A stretch of DNA of 64,000 nucleotides, from the NCBI GenBank assembly GCA_030248215.1, contig JASANG010000538.1, positions 116,841 through 180,840 of the forward strand. Reading direction: 5' to 3'. The stretch is from Enoplolaimus lenunculus (taxonomy: Eukaryota; Nematoda; Enoplea; Enoplida; Thoracostomopsidae). The translations under genes and the position numbers were made by a program. This document shows, piece by piece, positions 21,622-31,483 of the stretch (position 1 is its first letter; every line of letters starts with the position of its first letter). The notes beneath the pieces were generated by a model. The model was not told where the DNA came from, made no database searches, and worked only from the letters and a program-made list of their open reading frames with translations.

Positions 21622-21927
21622 GGTTAACTTTAAGGGGCGTCCAGGTTTATGGTGCGTCCATAACAGAGTAGTTATAGATTGTAGATTACATTTTTTGCGT
21701 AGGCTTAGGCTCAGGCTTAGACTTAGGAAGACATTTTTGCAACGCTTAGGCTTAGGCTTAGGCTTTAGGCTTAGGCTTAGGCTTAGGCTTAGGCTTAGGA
21801 ACACATTTTTGCAACGCTTAGGCTTTAGGCTTAGGCTTAGGCTTCGGAACACATTCTTGCAACGCTTAGGCTTAGGCTTAGAAATACGCTTAATCTACTG
21901 TTACGCCCCTAAAAGTAACATTGGCCC
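21622..21927. mobile_element. TTAGGC-core TIR element, variant B, expanded
   Basis: Left TTAACTTTAAGGGGCGTCCA; right GCCCCTAAAAGTAACATTGG. The unit GGAACACATTTTTGCAACGC followed by several TTAGGC repeats is itself triplicated, making about 300 bp. Open frames across it on both strands are repeat by-products. Confidence 0.88.
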
Positions 21928-22378
21928 AAAATTGTTTTGAATTAGTAAAGTAACTTAGTCAAACTAGTAATATATTTAGCTTTAGAGAATACATTGCCAG
22001 CTTTATATTAATATTCAACATAGTTGGGTGGGGTGAATACATCAAACAACTTCCCCTGGGTCGGCCACTCAATTTAGCCAACATTGAGGAATGTATTCTC
22101 AACTGTGTCCAGCGCATTTCATCAGTTAGTAATAAGTTTTCAAACAAGCGAATCCAAACAGCTGCGAAACTAATTTTGCCATACAACAAACGGGTATTTT
22201 TAGTTCAAATTTGACCTCAGTTTAGGTGAAATGATAATTTGTTTCAAAAGCTACAAAGCCTATGGAACAACTGATGATGATACTGAAACAGATGATTTGC
22301 ATTTTATAGCTAAATTCTTTTCATGAATATACGACAATTAGCCATCAGACATCATGTCGCCCAACAGTGTCCCAGCCT

Positions 22379-22466
22379 AAGCCAATCAAAAAAATAGTCA
22401 AAAATTAAAGCTTACTCTATTCTAGTCTCACAGACAAACTCGCCGCCCCTGATCTTTACATGGGCC
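22379..22466. mobile_element. TTAGGC-core element, variant A, right end only
   Basis: AAGCTTACTCTATTCTAGTC then CCGCCCCTGATCTTTACATG, the typical right half; no left half nearby. Confidence 0.7.
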
Positions 22467-22754
22467 ACAAGATTTCGGATTACAAGTTGTCGGTCGACGA
22501 GTTGTCTCGTGACGAGTTGTTGTGATACCGTTTGACGTTTGACCAACGAATGACACCAGTTTGGTGGAATTTCAAAGTGTCGATATTTGACAATTTGTGC
22601 AAAACATAAAGATTTACCGTCTACCCCGTGTCCATGATGCGCTATATACCCACGCGTATATTTACGCCGTATTTGATATTTCAAAAATATTACTAAACTG
22701 CAAACTGTGAAGAGTATTTGTGTTCGCAAACTGTACACGTGAATTAGTACACAA

Positions 22755-23010
22755 TCGGGACCATAGTCTAGGGGTTGACAGGAGGGCTCACCCCACCTGG
22801 AAAAATTTTGGCCCCCTCCAAGATAATTTTCAACCTGGATTGTAACTCATTGAAAACCCTTGAATGCGATTCCTGGATAATTTTCAACCCCCGCCGCCCT
22901 CAGCAAGGTGAGCTGGCTCAGGGTCTGTACACAATGTACAGTGTCTCTGGAACGCCAAATATTTGCTGCAGAGGGGGGCGAGTCTCCAGCGTCAGCCCCT
23001 CTTTGGCTAC
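22755..23010. mobile_element. Dispersed TIR-element remnant (GAGCTGGCT family)
   Basis: Contains AGCAAGGTGAGCTGGCTCAG and C/G-rich parts like those of the CCGTAGCCAGCTCACC family; boundaries uncertain. It is followed by decayed TTAGGC-type sequence up to about 23220. Confidence 0.45.
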
Positions 23011-23836
23011 GTGCCCGCAGCAATATCGCCCACGTAATACGTATTTACTGGACTCTTGTATACTTTCCCATTCACGGTTAACAATTTCGCTCAGGCTCAC
23101 GCTTAGGAATAGGTAAAATAATAGGTTTAGGCTTAGGTTACGGTTTAGGCAAAGGTTTCCGACGTTCAATCCTACACTTATAAACCTAATCCTAAACCTG
23201 TGACTAGAAAAATAATCCAAACCCGTATGCGTTTATATTCGATTGTCATTTACAACCGAAATGGTTGCTAAGACACGATTTTATATATTTCATTGCAGAG
23301 TAAAAGTTCGAGAGAGAAAAATAAGAATCTAACTTTTGGGCATTTCTAACGACAAACCAGATGGGTCTCTCTCTGTCTAGCCAGGCGACCACGTGAATTA
23401 TTGCGGTATATTCACACATGGATAACCCAGCGTCATTTGACGGTGACGACTACCACCGTATTGTTTAGTGCACCTGATCATTGCACCCCGACAGCCCGTA
23501 AGCAGGGTCGTGGCCAAGATGTTATTTCTGGATGGTATAACAGATATTTTTTAACGTTTAAGATCAAGAAAGTTACTCTAAAACAGGTAACAACTCGATT
23601 TTAGGTATGTTTAGAAATTTGGGACATATCCCCTCTATCTGTCACCTGGTATACGCTCGTGACGGCGTTTTTAGTTTGCGTATAGAATTATCATGAAATT
23701 AGGTTAAGGTTTCCGGCAAAACTTTTAAGCACCCTTGTGTATGCATATTTATAAAGTGTATGAATTGTTCGAACCAAGAAAAAAATGCCAGTTTATGCGT
23801 TTGTAGCCTGAAATGTATTCTGTTGGTCACATAGTG

Positions 23837-24090
23837 CACTGTGAGTTTCAGTGAGTTGATTTTAACTCTCAGATTGAGTTCAATCACTCAGTCTGAGTTA
23901 GGACGATTAGAACTCAGAATTTTTACGGGATTCAATTCATTCTGAGATAATTAATCCACTCACCCACTGTCAGCGCAACTCTGAGTGAAAATCTACTCAA
24001 CTGAGAGTGAGTTAATGTTTACTGATATTAATTCAGATATAACCAACTCGCTAACTGAATTGAACAATCAACTCATTGGAATTTACAGTG
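23837..24090. mobile_element. TIR element, CACTGTRAGTTTCAGTGAG family
   Basis: Left CACTGTGAGTTTCAGTGAGT; right CAACTCATTGGAATTTACAG followed by TG. The inside repeats ACTCAGTCTGAGTTAGGAC-type blocks. The same family at 40911-41342 carries an expanded internal array. Confidence 0.8.
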
Positions 24091-24159
24091 TGGTATGCCC
24101 CCTTCCGAAATTTCTGGAGACAGAACAAATATGAAACACTCTAAAGGGGGGGTGTAAAT

Positions 24160-24463
24160 CTTCACCTAACTGTTTTGCCGTTCTTAAAAGCGTACTTAAC
24201 GTAAAAACTTAGTCGCTGACTTAATTTGGTATACTACAAATTAACCGCTCAGGCATACTAACCTTGGTCCAATTGAAATTGGGAGACTCATGATGTTTCT
24301 GTAAAGCAAAACTGTTACTTCCTTGTCTTGAAAACGGCCGTTGTTTAGTGTTTCTCTGGCTGTGCACGAAAATTTAAGTACGTACTTACGTCGGCGACTA
24401 GAGTGCTTACTAAAGCACAACTTCAGCAAATACTTAAGAAGTAAGATTTCAGAAACCCATCCA
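24160..24463. mobile_element. Truncated TIR element of the GGCTGGGTTTC family
   Basis: Shares ATACTACAAATTAACCGCTC and AGTAAGATTTCAGAAACCCA with 6434-6793. The left end is not recognisable. It lies about 50 bp from the 3' end of the LINE. Confidence 0.65.
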
Positions 24464-24546
24464 GTAATTGTTTAAGCCAAGTAAGCTGTTAATTTTCAAG
24501 TTTATTTTGTTGCCATGTTGTTGTTGTTGTGAGCTGAATCCACTTG

Positions 24547-27500
24547 TTATGCAGTCGGAGCTGGCAGACGTCCGCAGGATTGAAGAAAACGTATCAATTC
24601 TTGGGGATTGTCCCACAGCACATCCAGCGATTGTAATGGGAGTTCGTGTCGGTGCGGGTCTCCATGCGGGCAGCTCCATAGCAGATGCCGTATGTCGTCC
24701 ACCGGATCGCCACATCTGTCACAGCTGCTATCTTCGATGACACCAATTTCATGCAGGTATGCTTTAAGGAGTGGACATTTGCCGTTCGCCCGGAGTTGCG
24801 CCAGTACAACCCTGCATCTTCTGGACAGGCCTGCCTCTTTGTCCCGCGTTGGCGGCGGCCGCAGCCCCCGCGGTTTACTGTGGTGCACCAGTTGGGGTTT
24901 CCATTCCGTTAAGAGGATATGTCGTTTGCATAGGGCAGTTGCAGTGTCGTAATCTATCGGAACCCCATCGTTTGAGAGCAGTCGTCCTGCGTTAGCTAAT
25001 CGGTCCGCTGTATCATTGCCGGCGATACTGCAATGGCTTGGAATCCATTGAATGTGCACCGAACAGTCGTTCAGCATTCCAATTGCCGCTAGTTTTACCC
25101 AGATCTCTTTTTCCAGTTGAAATCGGACTGTGCTGGGACATGACATCAGTCGTTGCACCGTACTTCGGGAGTCCGTACAGATCAAACTCTTTCCTTGAGC
25201 TTCACGGTTGACGATAAGTGACAAAGCTTTGTCCAGAGCGGTGAGTTCTGCTCGAAAACTACTGCCAAACTTCCCTGCTGCGTAGCTGAGGTTTAGCACC
25301 GTGCCTTCGCTCTTCACTACGTGAACTCCACTACCACCGCTTCCCACCCCGTTCGTCACCGACCCGTCCGTGTAGATGACTGCGTCAAAGTGGCCCAGGC
25401 GCGACATAGTTTCCAAGGCCGCGAACTGCCGGACTTCGGGCCTATCACTTTTCCTCGTTGGTATTGCTAGGTCTGCCGATATGGAGATGTTTTTGGGCAT
25501 GGCCCAAGGAGCGATTCCTGCACCTGGTACCAGAGGCTCCCGTGGTGGACAGACATATGGATCTTCAGGGTTCTCGAGGCCACATTCCAGAGCTGTTCTG
25601 GCACCAGCTTCGCGCCAGGAAGTGATCGATGCCAGGCGTTGCCTCACGCGCTGCTTGGCTACTTTCTTCACCGGGTTTGAGTCTGGCACCCTTTGAGCAC
25701 GTTCATAAGCAGATGATGCTTTCATCTTGGCTCGGATGTCTACGGGGACTAGTCCAGCCTCATTTAGCAGCAGGATCCTGTTTGTACTCATTGTACAACC
25801 TGTTATCGCTCTGGCACCTTTATTCTGCAGCACTTGCAGGCGTTCTTGGTTCGTCATTGACAGCATCGGCATCCATGCTGCTGCACCGTATTCCATTGCA
25901 GACGCTATGTAAGCTTGGTATACGAGGCGAAGGTCTTCTTTGGCACAACTCCACGTTTTGCCGGCGAGGCACTTGAGCACATTGACCCTTGGGTTGAGCT
26001 TGTTGACGAGCTTGGTGGCGTGATGTTTGAATGTGAGCGACTGGTCAAACGTTACACCGAGGAAGGACGGAGTAGGGTTGAATGGAATTGATGTGCCAGC
26101 GATCTTGAGGTTAGGGCGCCACGAACGTTGGGTATTCCATTTAGTGAATAGTGTGGCTTCACACTTCGTAGGACTTATCTCCATCTTCCAGCGCTGTACC
26201 CATTGCTCTAGACTCCTCAGTGCAGCTTGCATCTTTACTTCAGCTTCCGCGGGAGAGGTCGCCGATGTCCATAAGGCAAGATCGTCTGCAAACAACGAAG
26301 CTTCCACGCCTACGGGCAGTCCTTTGGTGATGTCGTTGATATAAAGCAGGAACAGGATCGGGGACATGACTCCACCCTGAGGTACACCACCGTGGAATTT
26401 GAGGTAGCGGCTGACCTGGCCCTCAAATTTAACCGCGCTCATACGGTCGCTAAGGAAAGATCTAACCCATCGTATGAGGCAGCGTGGTAGGTTCATGTTC
26501 AACATCTTCCAGATCAGACCTGTATGCCAGACTTTATCAAAAGCGCGAGAGAAATCGATCAACACCATAAGGGTTCGCCTGCCCTTCCTTGCCAATCCGC
26601 TGTTGTCGTTGAGTTCATCACTTATTCGTTGGGTGATTCGCAAGACTTGATCTTCGGTGGAGCGGAGGCTCCTGAAGCCAGCCTGTAGGTCGTTGAACAC
26701 TCCTTTCTCCTCCAGCCAGTAGGAGGCTCTTTCCTTCACCATTCGCTCCAGCGCTTTTCCAAGGCAGCTGGTAAGTGAAATTGGCCGGTGTGAAGCGAGA
26801 TCGCTGGGATCCTTTCCCTTTTTCGGGATGGGCACAATGACAGATCTTCGCCATGCACTGGGGGTTACTCCGGAGGTCCACACTTTATTGAACAGATGCA
26901 GTAGCACCTGTTTACCGGCTTCAGGAAGGTTTCTAAGCATGGCATTGTGGATACCGTCCTTGCCGCAGGCGGTATTTCGAAGGTTTCTCAGGGCGACTTT
27001 GAGCTCCTGACGCGTAAATTCACAACACATCTCACAGCTGCATGGTTGGTCAAGGGCTTTCTTTACTTGCTTGCTGGTTGCTTTGTCTTCTTGGGTGCTA
27101 CCAATAACCCGGGACACTGCGGCATACATTTGGCAGAACTTGTAGGCTTTAGTTGCTGGGTTGGTGACCAATTTACCATTAACAACCAAAGTTTTCCCCT
27201 CGGGCACGAGACTGGAGCTGCCATCTAGTGAGCGTATAGTTTTCCACACCTTGCTGGTGTTGGACCGAGCGTCCAATGAGCTGGCAAAGGACATCCATGC
27301 GTCCCTTTTTGCCTTCGTAATGACCGATTTAACAACAAGGCAGGCACGTGTATATTCTCGGTGATCGGCAGCCGTGGCAGTAGGGGCCTTTGTCGCAACC
27401 AGTAGCCGGTACCTTTGCTTGACAGCTGCGTCAACTTCGGGGTTCCACCACGGTTTGCGAGTGCCACTTAAACCCGACGTGATACTTGCGCGTGCTGCTT

Positions 27501-27708
27501 CTACGATGATGCTTGTGAGACAGCTGTTTAACGCATCTACCGACTTAAAGCTACCGATGTCCATTTTGCCGATTTTTGCGGCGATTTGCGACTGAAATAA
27601 TGCCCAGTCTGCCTTGGTGTAGCATAGTGTTTTACGTGGCTGTGGCAGGTCTTTAGCGTGTTGCAGGTCAATGATGCCGAATATCGGGTAGTGATCTGAT
27701 CCATGCAA
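24547..27708 (-). CDS. LINE ORF: end of APE, reverse transcriptase, RNase H, zinc-binding tail (1053 codons)
   Basis: Open frame continuing the endonuclease (LHGSDHYPIFGI, the SDH motif). RT follows: RPISLTSCLGKALERMV, LMVLIDFSRAFDKVW (first Asp), GGVPQGGVMSPILF and FADDLALW (catalytic Asp pair, FADD in place of YADD). Then the C-terminal region GARAITGCTMSTNR and RNase H with its acidic residues in VIYTDGSV, FRAELTALD, LICTDSRST and SIAGNDTADRLAN. It ends with CDRCGDPVDDIRHLLWSC, a zinc-binding CCHC-like motif. The protein would nick target DNA, copy the element RNA and degrade the RNA strand. The first codon here, TTG, is only the point after the upstream TGA and not a true start. Confidence 0.95.
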   Translation of the reverse strand: MHGSDHYPIFGIIDLQHAKDLPQPRKTLCYTKADWALFQSQIAAKIGKMDIGSFKSVDALNSCLTSIIVEAARASITSGLSGTRKPWWNPEVDAAVKQRYRLLVATKAPTATAADHREYTRACLVVKSVITKAKRDAWMSFASSLDARSNTSKVWKTIRSLDGSSSLVPEGKTLVVNGKLVTNPATKAYKFCQMYAAVSRVIGSTQEDKATSKQVKKALDQPCSCEMCCEFTRQELKVALRNLRNTACGKDGIHNAMLRNLPEAGKQVLLHLFNKVWTSGVTPSAWRRSVIVPIPKKGKDPSDLASHRPISLTSCLGKALERMVKERASYWLEEKGVFNDLQAGFRSLRSTEDQVLRITQRISDELNDNSGLARKGRRTLMVLIDFSRAFDKVWHTGLIWKMLNMNLPRCLIRWVRSFLSDRMSAVKFEGQVSRYLKFHGGVPQGGVMSPILFLLYINDITKGLPVGVEASLFADDLALWTSATSPAEAEVKMQAALRSLEQWVQRWKMEISPTKCEATLFTKWNTQRSWRPNLKIAGTSIPFNPTPSFLGVTFDQSLTFKHHATKLVNKLNPRVNVLKCLAGKTWSCAKEDLRLVYQAYIASAMEYGAAAWMPMLSMTNQERLQVLQNKGARAITGCTMSTNRILLLNEAGLVPVDIRAKMKASSAYERAQRVPDSNPVKKVAKQRVRQRLASITSWREAGARTALECGLENPEDPYVCPPREPLVPGAGIAPWAMPKNISISADLAIPTRKSDRPEVRQFAALETMSRLGHFDAVIYTDGSVTNGVGSGGSGVHVVKSEGTVLNLSYAAGKFGSSFRAELTALDKALSLIVNREAQGKSLICTDSRSTVQRLMSCPSTVRFQLEKEIWVKLAAIGMLNDCSVHIQWIPSHCSIAGNDTADRLANAGRLLSNDGVPIDYDTATALCKRHILLTEWKPQLVHHSKPRGLRPPPTRDKEAGLSRRCRVVLAQLRANGKCPLLKAYLHEIGVIEDSSCDRCGDPVDDIRHLLWSCPHGDPHRHELPLQSLDVLWDNPQELIRFLQSCGRLPAPTA

Positions 27709-27798
27709 ATCCGATAGGGCTCACCATCGCGATCGATTCAACCACCGCACATTGGCGAAACAGATATCAGGAACAGAGCTTGACTTGAACGTGGGGCG

Positions 27799-28251
27799 TC
27801 AATCGTTCAGTGAAACTAGGTTGTGGTTCGATGCCCAGTCATCCAGCAGTTTTCCGACGGCGTTCTCAGGCTGGAAGTTGTCCCACAGTGTACTGTGGGC
27901 GTTAAAGTCGCCACAGATGAAAGCATACCATTGGCTGGGTAGGAATTGTGGATCAAACGCTTGCGTTCGTGTATCTGCTGCCGAGTTGGCAATAGGTGGC
28001 ACGTAGACGTTAACCAGGCGGATTGTTTGGGCTTTGAAGTGCAGGTCGATTGCGTGGACATCCGTTGTGGTATCCCGTGGGGCACGCATATCGTCTGGAA
28101 TTACGGTATGTTGAATACCAGACCGGACAAGCGAGACAGTGCCGCCACCAAGCACCCCAGCTTGGCCCCTGCCTGTAGTGCGATCCGTGCGCACAACAGA
28201 GTAGCCTGCGATGTTGAAGTTGGTATTAGGACGCAGGTTGGACTCCTGTAA
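27799..28251 (-). CDS. LINE ORF: APE endonuclease segment
   Basis: Encodes LQESNLRPNTNFNIAGYSVV, then VDIHAIDL-like strand residues, LVNVYVPP and YAFICGDFNAHSTLWD: the Glu, Asn and Asp/Asn landmarks of AP-endonuclease-like LINE nucleases. It ends at LVSLND followed by TGA; the same frame continues RPTFKSSSVPDICFANVRW, reaches a second TGA at about 27725, and then joins the long RT frame. On the 5' side the reading is cut at LQ by the Harbinger-like element; codons upstream of 28252 in this frame belong to that element. Confidence 0.88.
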   Translation of the reverse strand, partial: LQESNLRPNTNFNIAGYSVVRTDRTTGRGQAGVLGGGTVSLVRSGIQHTVIPDDMRAPRDTTTDVHAIDLHFKAQTIRLVNVYVPPIANSAADTRTQAFDPQFLPSQWYAFICGDFNAHSTLWDNFQPENAVGKLLDDWASNHNLVSLND

Positions 28252-29988
28252 TGCGTCATCCATTTTAATGTGTGCTCGCCGTGTGGAAAATTGACGCAAC
28301 CATTTCCAAGTACGGTTTTGAAAAACTCTTCAAAAAGGAAATGGAATTTCAAAACTGTTTCAATTTCCCACAGCTATCGATTTTTCAAACTCAAGTAGTT
28401 AATTGATAGCATTATTTGATCTTCAATTTACCACTAGCGCTTTTTTAAACAAGGGCAATGGGAAATTGCGCCATTTTCCAAATTCAATTTCCGCTTTGCC
28501 TTGACACTTCAATTACCAAAGTGGAAATTGAAAGAGAAGCATAACGTTTAGCAATTAAATGATATTGTCCCTCTTATCGAAAATTGAATTTACAGTTTAC
28601 AATTTCAATTGTGATATTGTCCCCTAAAAGGATGAAATTTTACAACTCAAAGTTCAAATAGAAGGTTAGGATGAGAGTTTCTAGAAATGATGTTTGATGG
28701 GCCACCCAAGTCGCAAGGTTGAAGTTGTGCGATTGAAATTTTGAATATCTTGACGTTAGTGGTCATTCGACGCTTGGGGTCAAGTTTCTTGTGCTACCAG
28801 TTTTACTGAGGTTGGGTTTAAAATTGGAACAGCAATTTTTTTGCGCACATTGGAGTTACTTTTTATGGAGTACGACGGTATATTGATTCAGGATTGGTGA
28901 TTACAATTGGTATCCCCCCGCAAACTGAAACCGCATATAGTCACGTTGAACTTACTATGTCCGAACGTGTCTACGATCTAATTAAGAATATAGACGAAAC
29001 GAGCGAAGATTTATTAGTGTTAAGAGTTTTGCATAATTTAGCAAAAATTATCTGTTTAGTTCGTTTTGATTGACTTCTGTCACTTTTCAAAAAATCAACA
29101 TAAAACCAAACAACTTAACAACATATTGCAGATATTGGCTAAAATTAACTAATTAGCCATCATTTTTACTACATAATTTCGCCCCACCTGCGGCTCCGGC
29201 TCCGGTATTTTTCACCTCCGGTTGCACCCTGCTACGTAAATGTATACCAGACAGACTTCACAGGCGTTTACAGAACTAAGAACCATGATAAAGAATTGGG
29301 CTCAATTACTTCAGACATCACGCCCCCTAAACGTCAGCCACTTTTTCCTATACTTAGTGCTTCTTAGGCTAAGATTTAGACTTAGGGCTACGGTTACCGC
29401 CCCTGGATTGTTTTTTCCGGAAAAAAATTATGACCGGAAAAAATGGAAAAATTGAAAAACTCATTCCTTGTCTGAGTGATCGGTTATCCCACCCAAATCT
29501 TTCTTTCACTTCCGACGTCGAAAACGCCTGCCGTCATAGTTGAAAACGAATTATTGCACCGATTAGTTCAAAGGTCATGTACCTACAGCAGTGTTTCCGC
29601 TTTTATGATTTTTTCAATTTCCCACTGCCCTGCTGATTTTCAACTACCGTGAGGGAAATTGAAAATGAAATTTGGGTGCCCATTTCCCACTTCAGTTTTG
29701 GTGACTTTTCAATTTCCTTTTTGACAGCAAATTTAGCTTATCAATTTCCTATTTAAGTTTTAAAAATGTCTCAATTTCCTACTGCTGTCCTATTTAAATT
29801 CCCCATTGGGAAATCGACACTCAAAATATCATTTCAATTTACTAGTACGGTTTGTAAATTGTCTCAATTTCCCACTAGACCAATTTTTTCAAATTAAATT
29901 TCCTTCTTGAAGCGTTTTTCAAAACCGTACTTGGAAATGGTTGCGTCAATTTTCCACACGGCGGGCACACGATAAAATGGATGACGCA
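28252..29988. mobile_element. Harbinger-like non-autonomous transposon inserted in the LINE
   Basis: TIRs of about 90 bp begin TGCGTCATCCATTTTA and include GCCGTGTGGAAAATTGACGC and CCATTTCCAAGTACGG. TAA flanks both sides (28249-28251 and 29989-29991), and removing the element plus one TAA restores the endonuclease frame DIALL-QESNL. A TWA duplication is the mark of PIF/Harbinger. No transposase frame is present. The inner flanks carry many CAATTTCCCAC-like repeats in both orientations (28370-28640 and 29590-29880), possibly sub-terminal binding sites. Part of the interior (29318-29406) resembles decayed TTAGGC-core sequence. Confidence 0.88.
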
Positions 29989-29991
29989 TAA

Positions 29992-30579
29992 CAGGGCAAT
30001 ATCGATATTCTTCTCGTGTAGGATTTTTGTTAGTTCCACCTTCCTTTGGACTCCGTTAAGGCCTTTGCAGTTCCACTGCAGGACGTTTAGTTGCCATTTC
30101 GACGTACACTTTGAGCGACATGGACGTTGAGGTGCATTTTGATGATGAGTTCTTCTAGCAGTTGCTGTGGCCGCAGTAGGTTGCATAGGGCGGTTTGTAC
30201 ATGCCATACACGACCAGTTGTTCGGAGGCATGTTGCGTATTTGCGCAGGTCGTAGGTTGCTGCATCTGCTGTGCACACAAAGACAACACTTGATGCACTT
30301 ATTGGCCAAGAAACCAGCAGCTACTTTTCGGTGACAGACTGCACATGGATGCGGGATCGGTGGAGGTCCAGGATTGGGTTCCACATCGCCGGCTTGCATC
30401 AGAAGCAGGCCCCAGTACGCCGGATTACCAGGGCCCTCCATCAAAAACCCGACCAGACCAGATTCTCCATACATCGCGACATTGTTTCTTCTTTCCTTCC
30501 AGATTTTGGATGGGTATTCGAACTGACGTAGCCCGGACACCGTCGACAAGGTTCCCATCCGAGTCCGAGTTGTTGCCAT
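29992..30579 (-). CDS. LINE ORF: N-terminal 2A peptide, PHD-like finger, start of APE
   Basis: Residues 58-72 read LLLMQAGDVEPNPGP, a full match to the 2A consensus D-V/I-E-x-N-P-G-P; 2A peptides make the ribosome skip the last Gly-Pro bond. Residues about 79-131 (CAVC, KCIKC, HSRC, WSCMAC) form a PHD-like zinc finger. APE begins at LNVLQWNCKGLNG and the segment stops at NIDIALL where the inserted element starts. The first ATG (30579) lies inside the flanking 13-mer duplication, so Met8 (30558) may be the first start codon of the element itself. Confidence 0.88.
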
Positions 30580-30689
30580 GTTACCTTGGCTTAACCTGAG
30601 TTAGTAACCGTTTGAGTTCTTGTGTTTGGTACTGTTCTCATGTTAACACGGTTTCTTTGTGTTAACGGTACTATCTAGCGAATGCAAGC

Positions 30690-30853
30690 CCGTAGCCAGC
30701 TTACCATGCTAGGGGGGGTTATAATTTTTTCAGGGCAGGCATATAAGGGTTTTCGATGCCTTACAAGAAAGGTTGAAAAATTTCTAGAGTGGCCAAATTT
30801 TTTCCTCCGGGGGTTCGCTGGAGCCCCCTGACCCTCCCTTGGCTATAGCCCCG
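30690..30853. mobile_element. Short TIR element, CCCGTAGCCAGCTYACC family
   Basis: Left GCCCGTAGCCAGCTTACCAT; right CCTTGGCTATAGCCCCG. The middle has CTTACAAGAAAGGTTGAAAA, matched at 39700 and 42350. No coding capacity. Confidence 0.75.
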
Positions 30854-30980
30854 ATTGTATGTTAGGTTTAATAAAGAGACTGTTAAAACATTTTGTGGGC
30901 TTTTAACGTTGATGAAACATCAGCATTATCTCTTGTCACCGATTTAAGTTGCTTAAACCAAGAGTGGATAATCGCTATTT

Positions 30981-31292
30981 AACAAGAGTGTGCAACTGGG
31001 AACATTTTGTAAAAGGAGGCAGGAGTGCCGGGCACATTCTGTGTAGAAAAAATGTACCCGGCACGCGGTGCTTTTTTACCCCACCCCCATTTGTTTAGAG
31101 GGCGGTACAACCGGTGCGAACCGTGACACTATATGTATCCGGCGTCCAATATGCTACCGTTATAGTTTAATTTAGGGGTATTCATGTGATAGCGACATCT
31201 CCCTCTAAACCAGAGGGGATCGGCCAAAAACGCAACGTCCGGTGGTACATTTTGTACCATGCGGAACCCAAAAGAGTTACGCACTCTTGTAA
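30981..31292. mobile_element. TIR element with ACAAGAGTGTGCAACTG ends
   Basis: Left AACAAGAGTGTGCAACTGGG; right GAGTTACGCACTCTTGTAA. Best-preserved copy of the family also seen at 8698 and 12042, with partial copies at 33021-33110 and 35020-35095. All share a GCGTTGCGTTTTTGGCCGAC-type block. Confidence 0.8.
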
Positions 31293-31483
31293 CGTGCAAT
31301 TTAGCTTAAACCCATTAATAAAAACCTTTGTATATACTATTTTAAGTTGTTTCGTAGTTATAGTTCTTATCTTCGCCAGAAATTAAGCAAAGTGAGATTA
31401 CCATTTTCTTACTCAGTTCAAAAATACGTAAAATTCGAATAGTTGTTAGTTTGCTTGTTTTATACTGGAACCTATTAAAAAAG

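Larger units (their letters stand above)
24520..30569 (-). mobile_element. Ingi/I-type LINE (non-LTR retrotransposon), nearly full length
   Basis: The 5' end is at the right. One long frame encodes 2A peptide, PHD-like finger, APE endonuclease, reverse transcriptase, RNase H and a C-terminal zinc-binding segment, about 1430 codons without the inserted element. The 3' end is a short (AAC)n tail at 24520-24530 (- strand). The 13-mer AACATGGCAACAA flanks both sides (24507-24519 and 30570-30582) and is the likely target-site duplication. RNase H plus 2A suits the Ingi clade or a close relative; clade assignment is from domain order, not a tree. Breaks: a Harbinger-like insertion at 28252-29988 and two in-frame TGA codons near 27800 and 27725. 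All RT and RNase H motifs are intact, so the insertion is fairly young. Confidence 0.9.

Noticed and set aside
21622-21927. Interstitial telomere from a chromosome fusion
   Set aside because: TTAGGC runs are short, interrupted and always inside the same TIR element in both orientations, so they belong to a transposon family.
24608-27595. Many frames on the + strand and in other - strand frames over the LINE
   Set aside because: They are shadows of the intact RT/RNase H frame.
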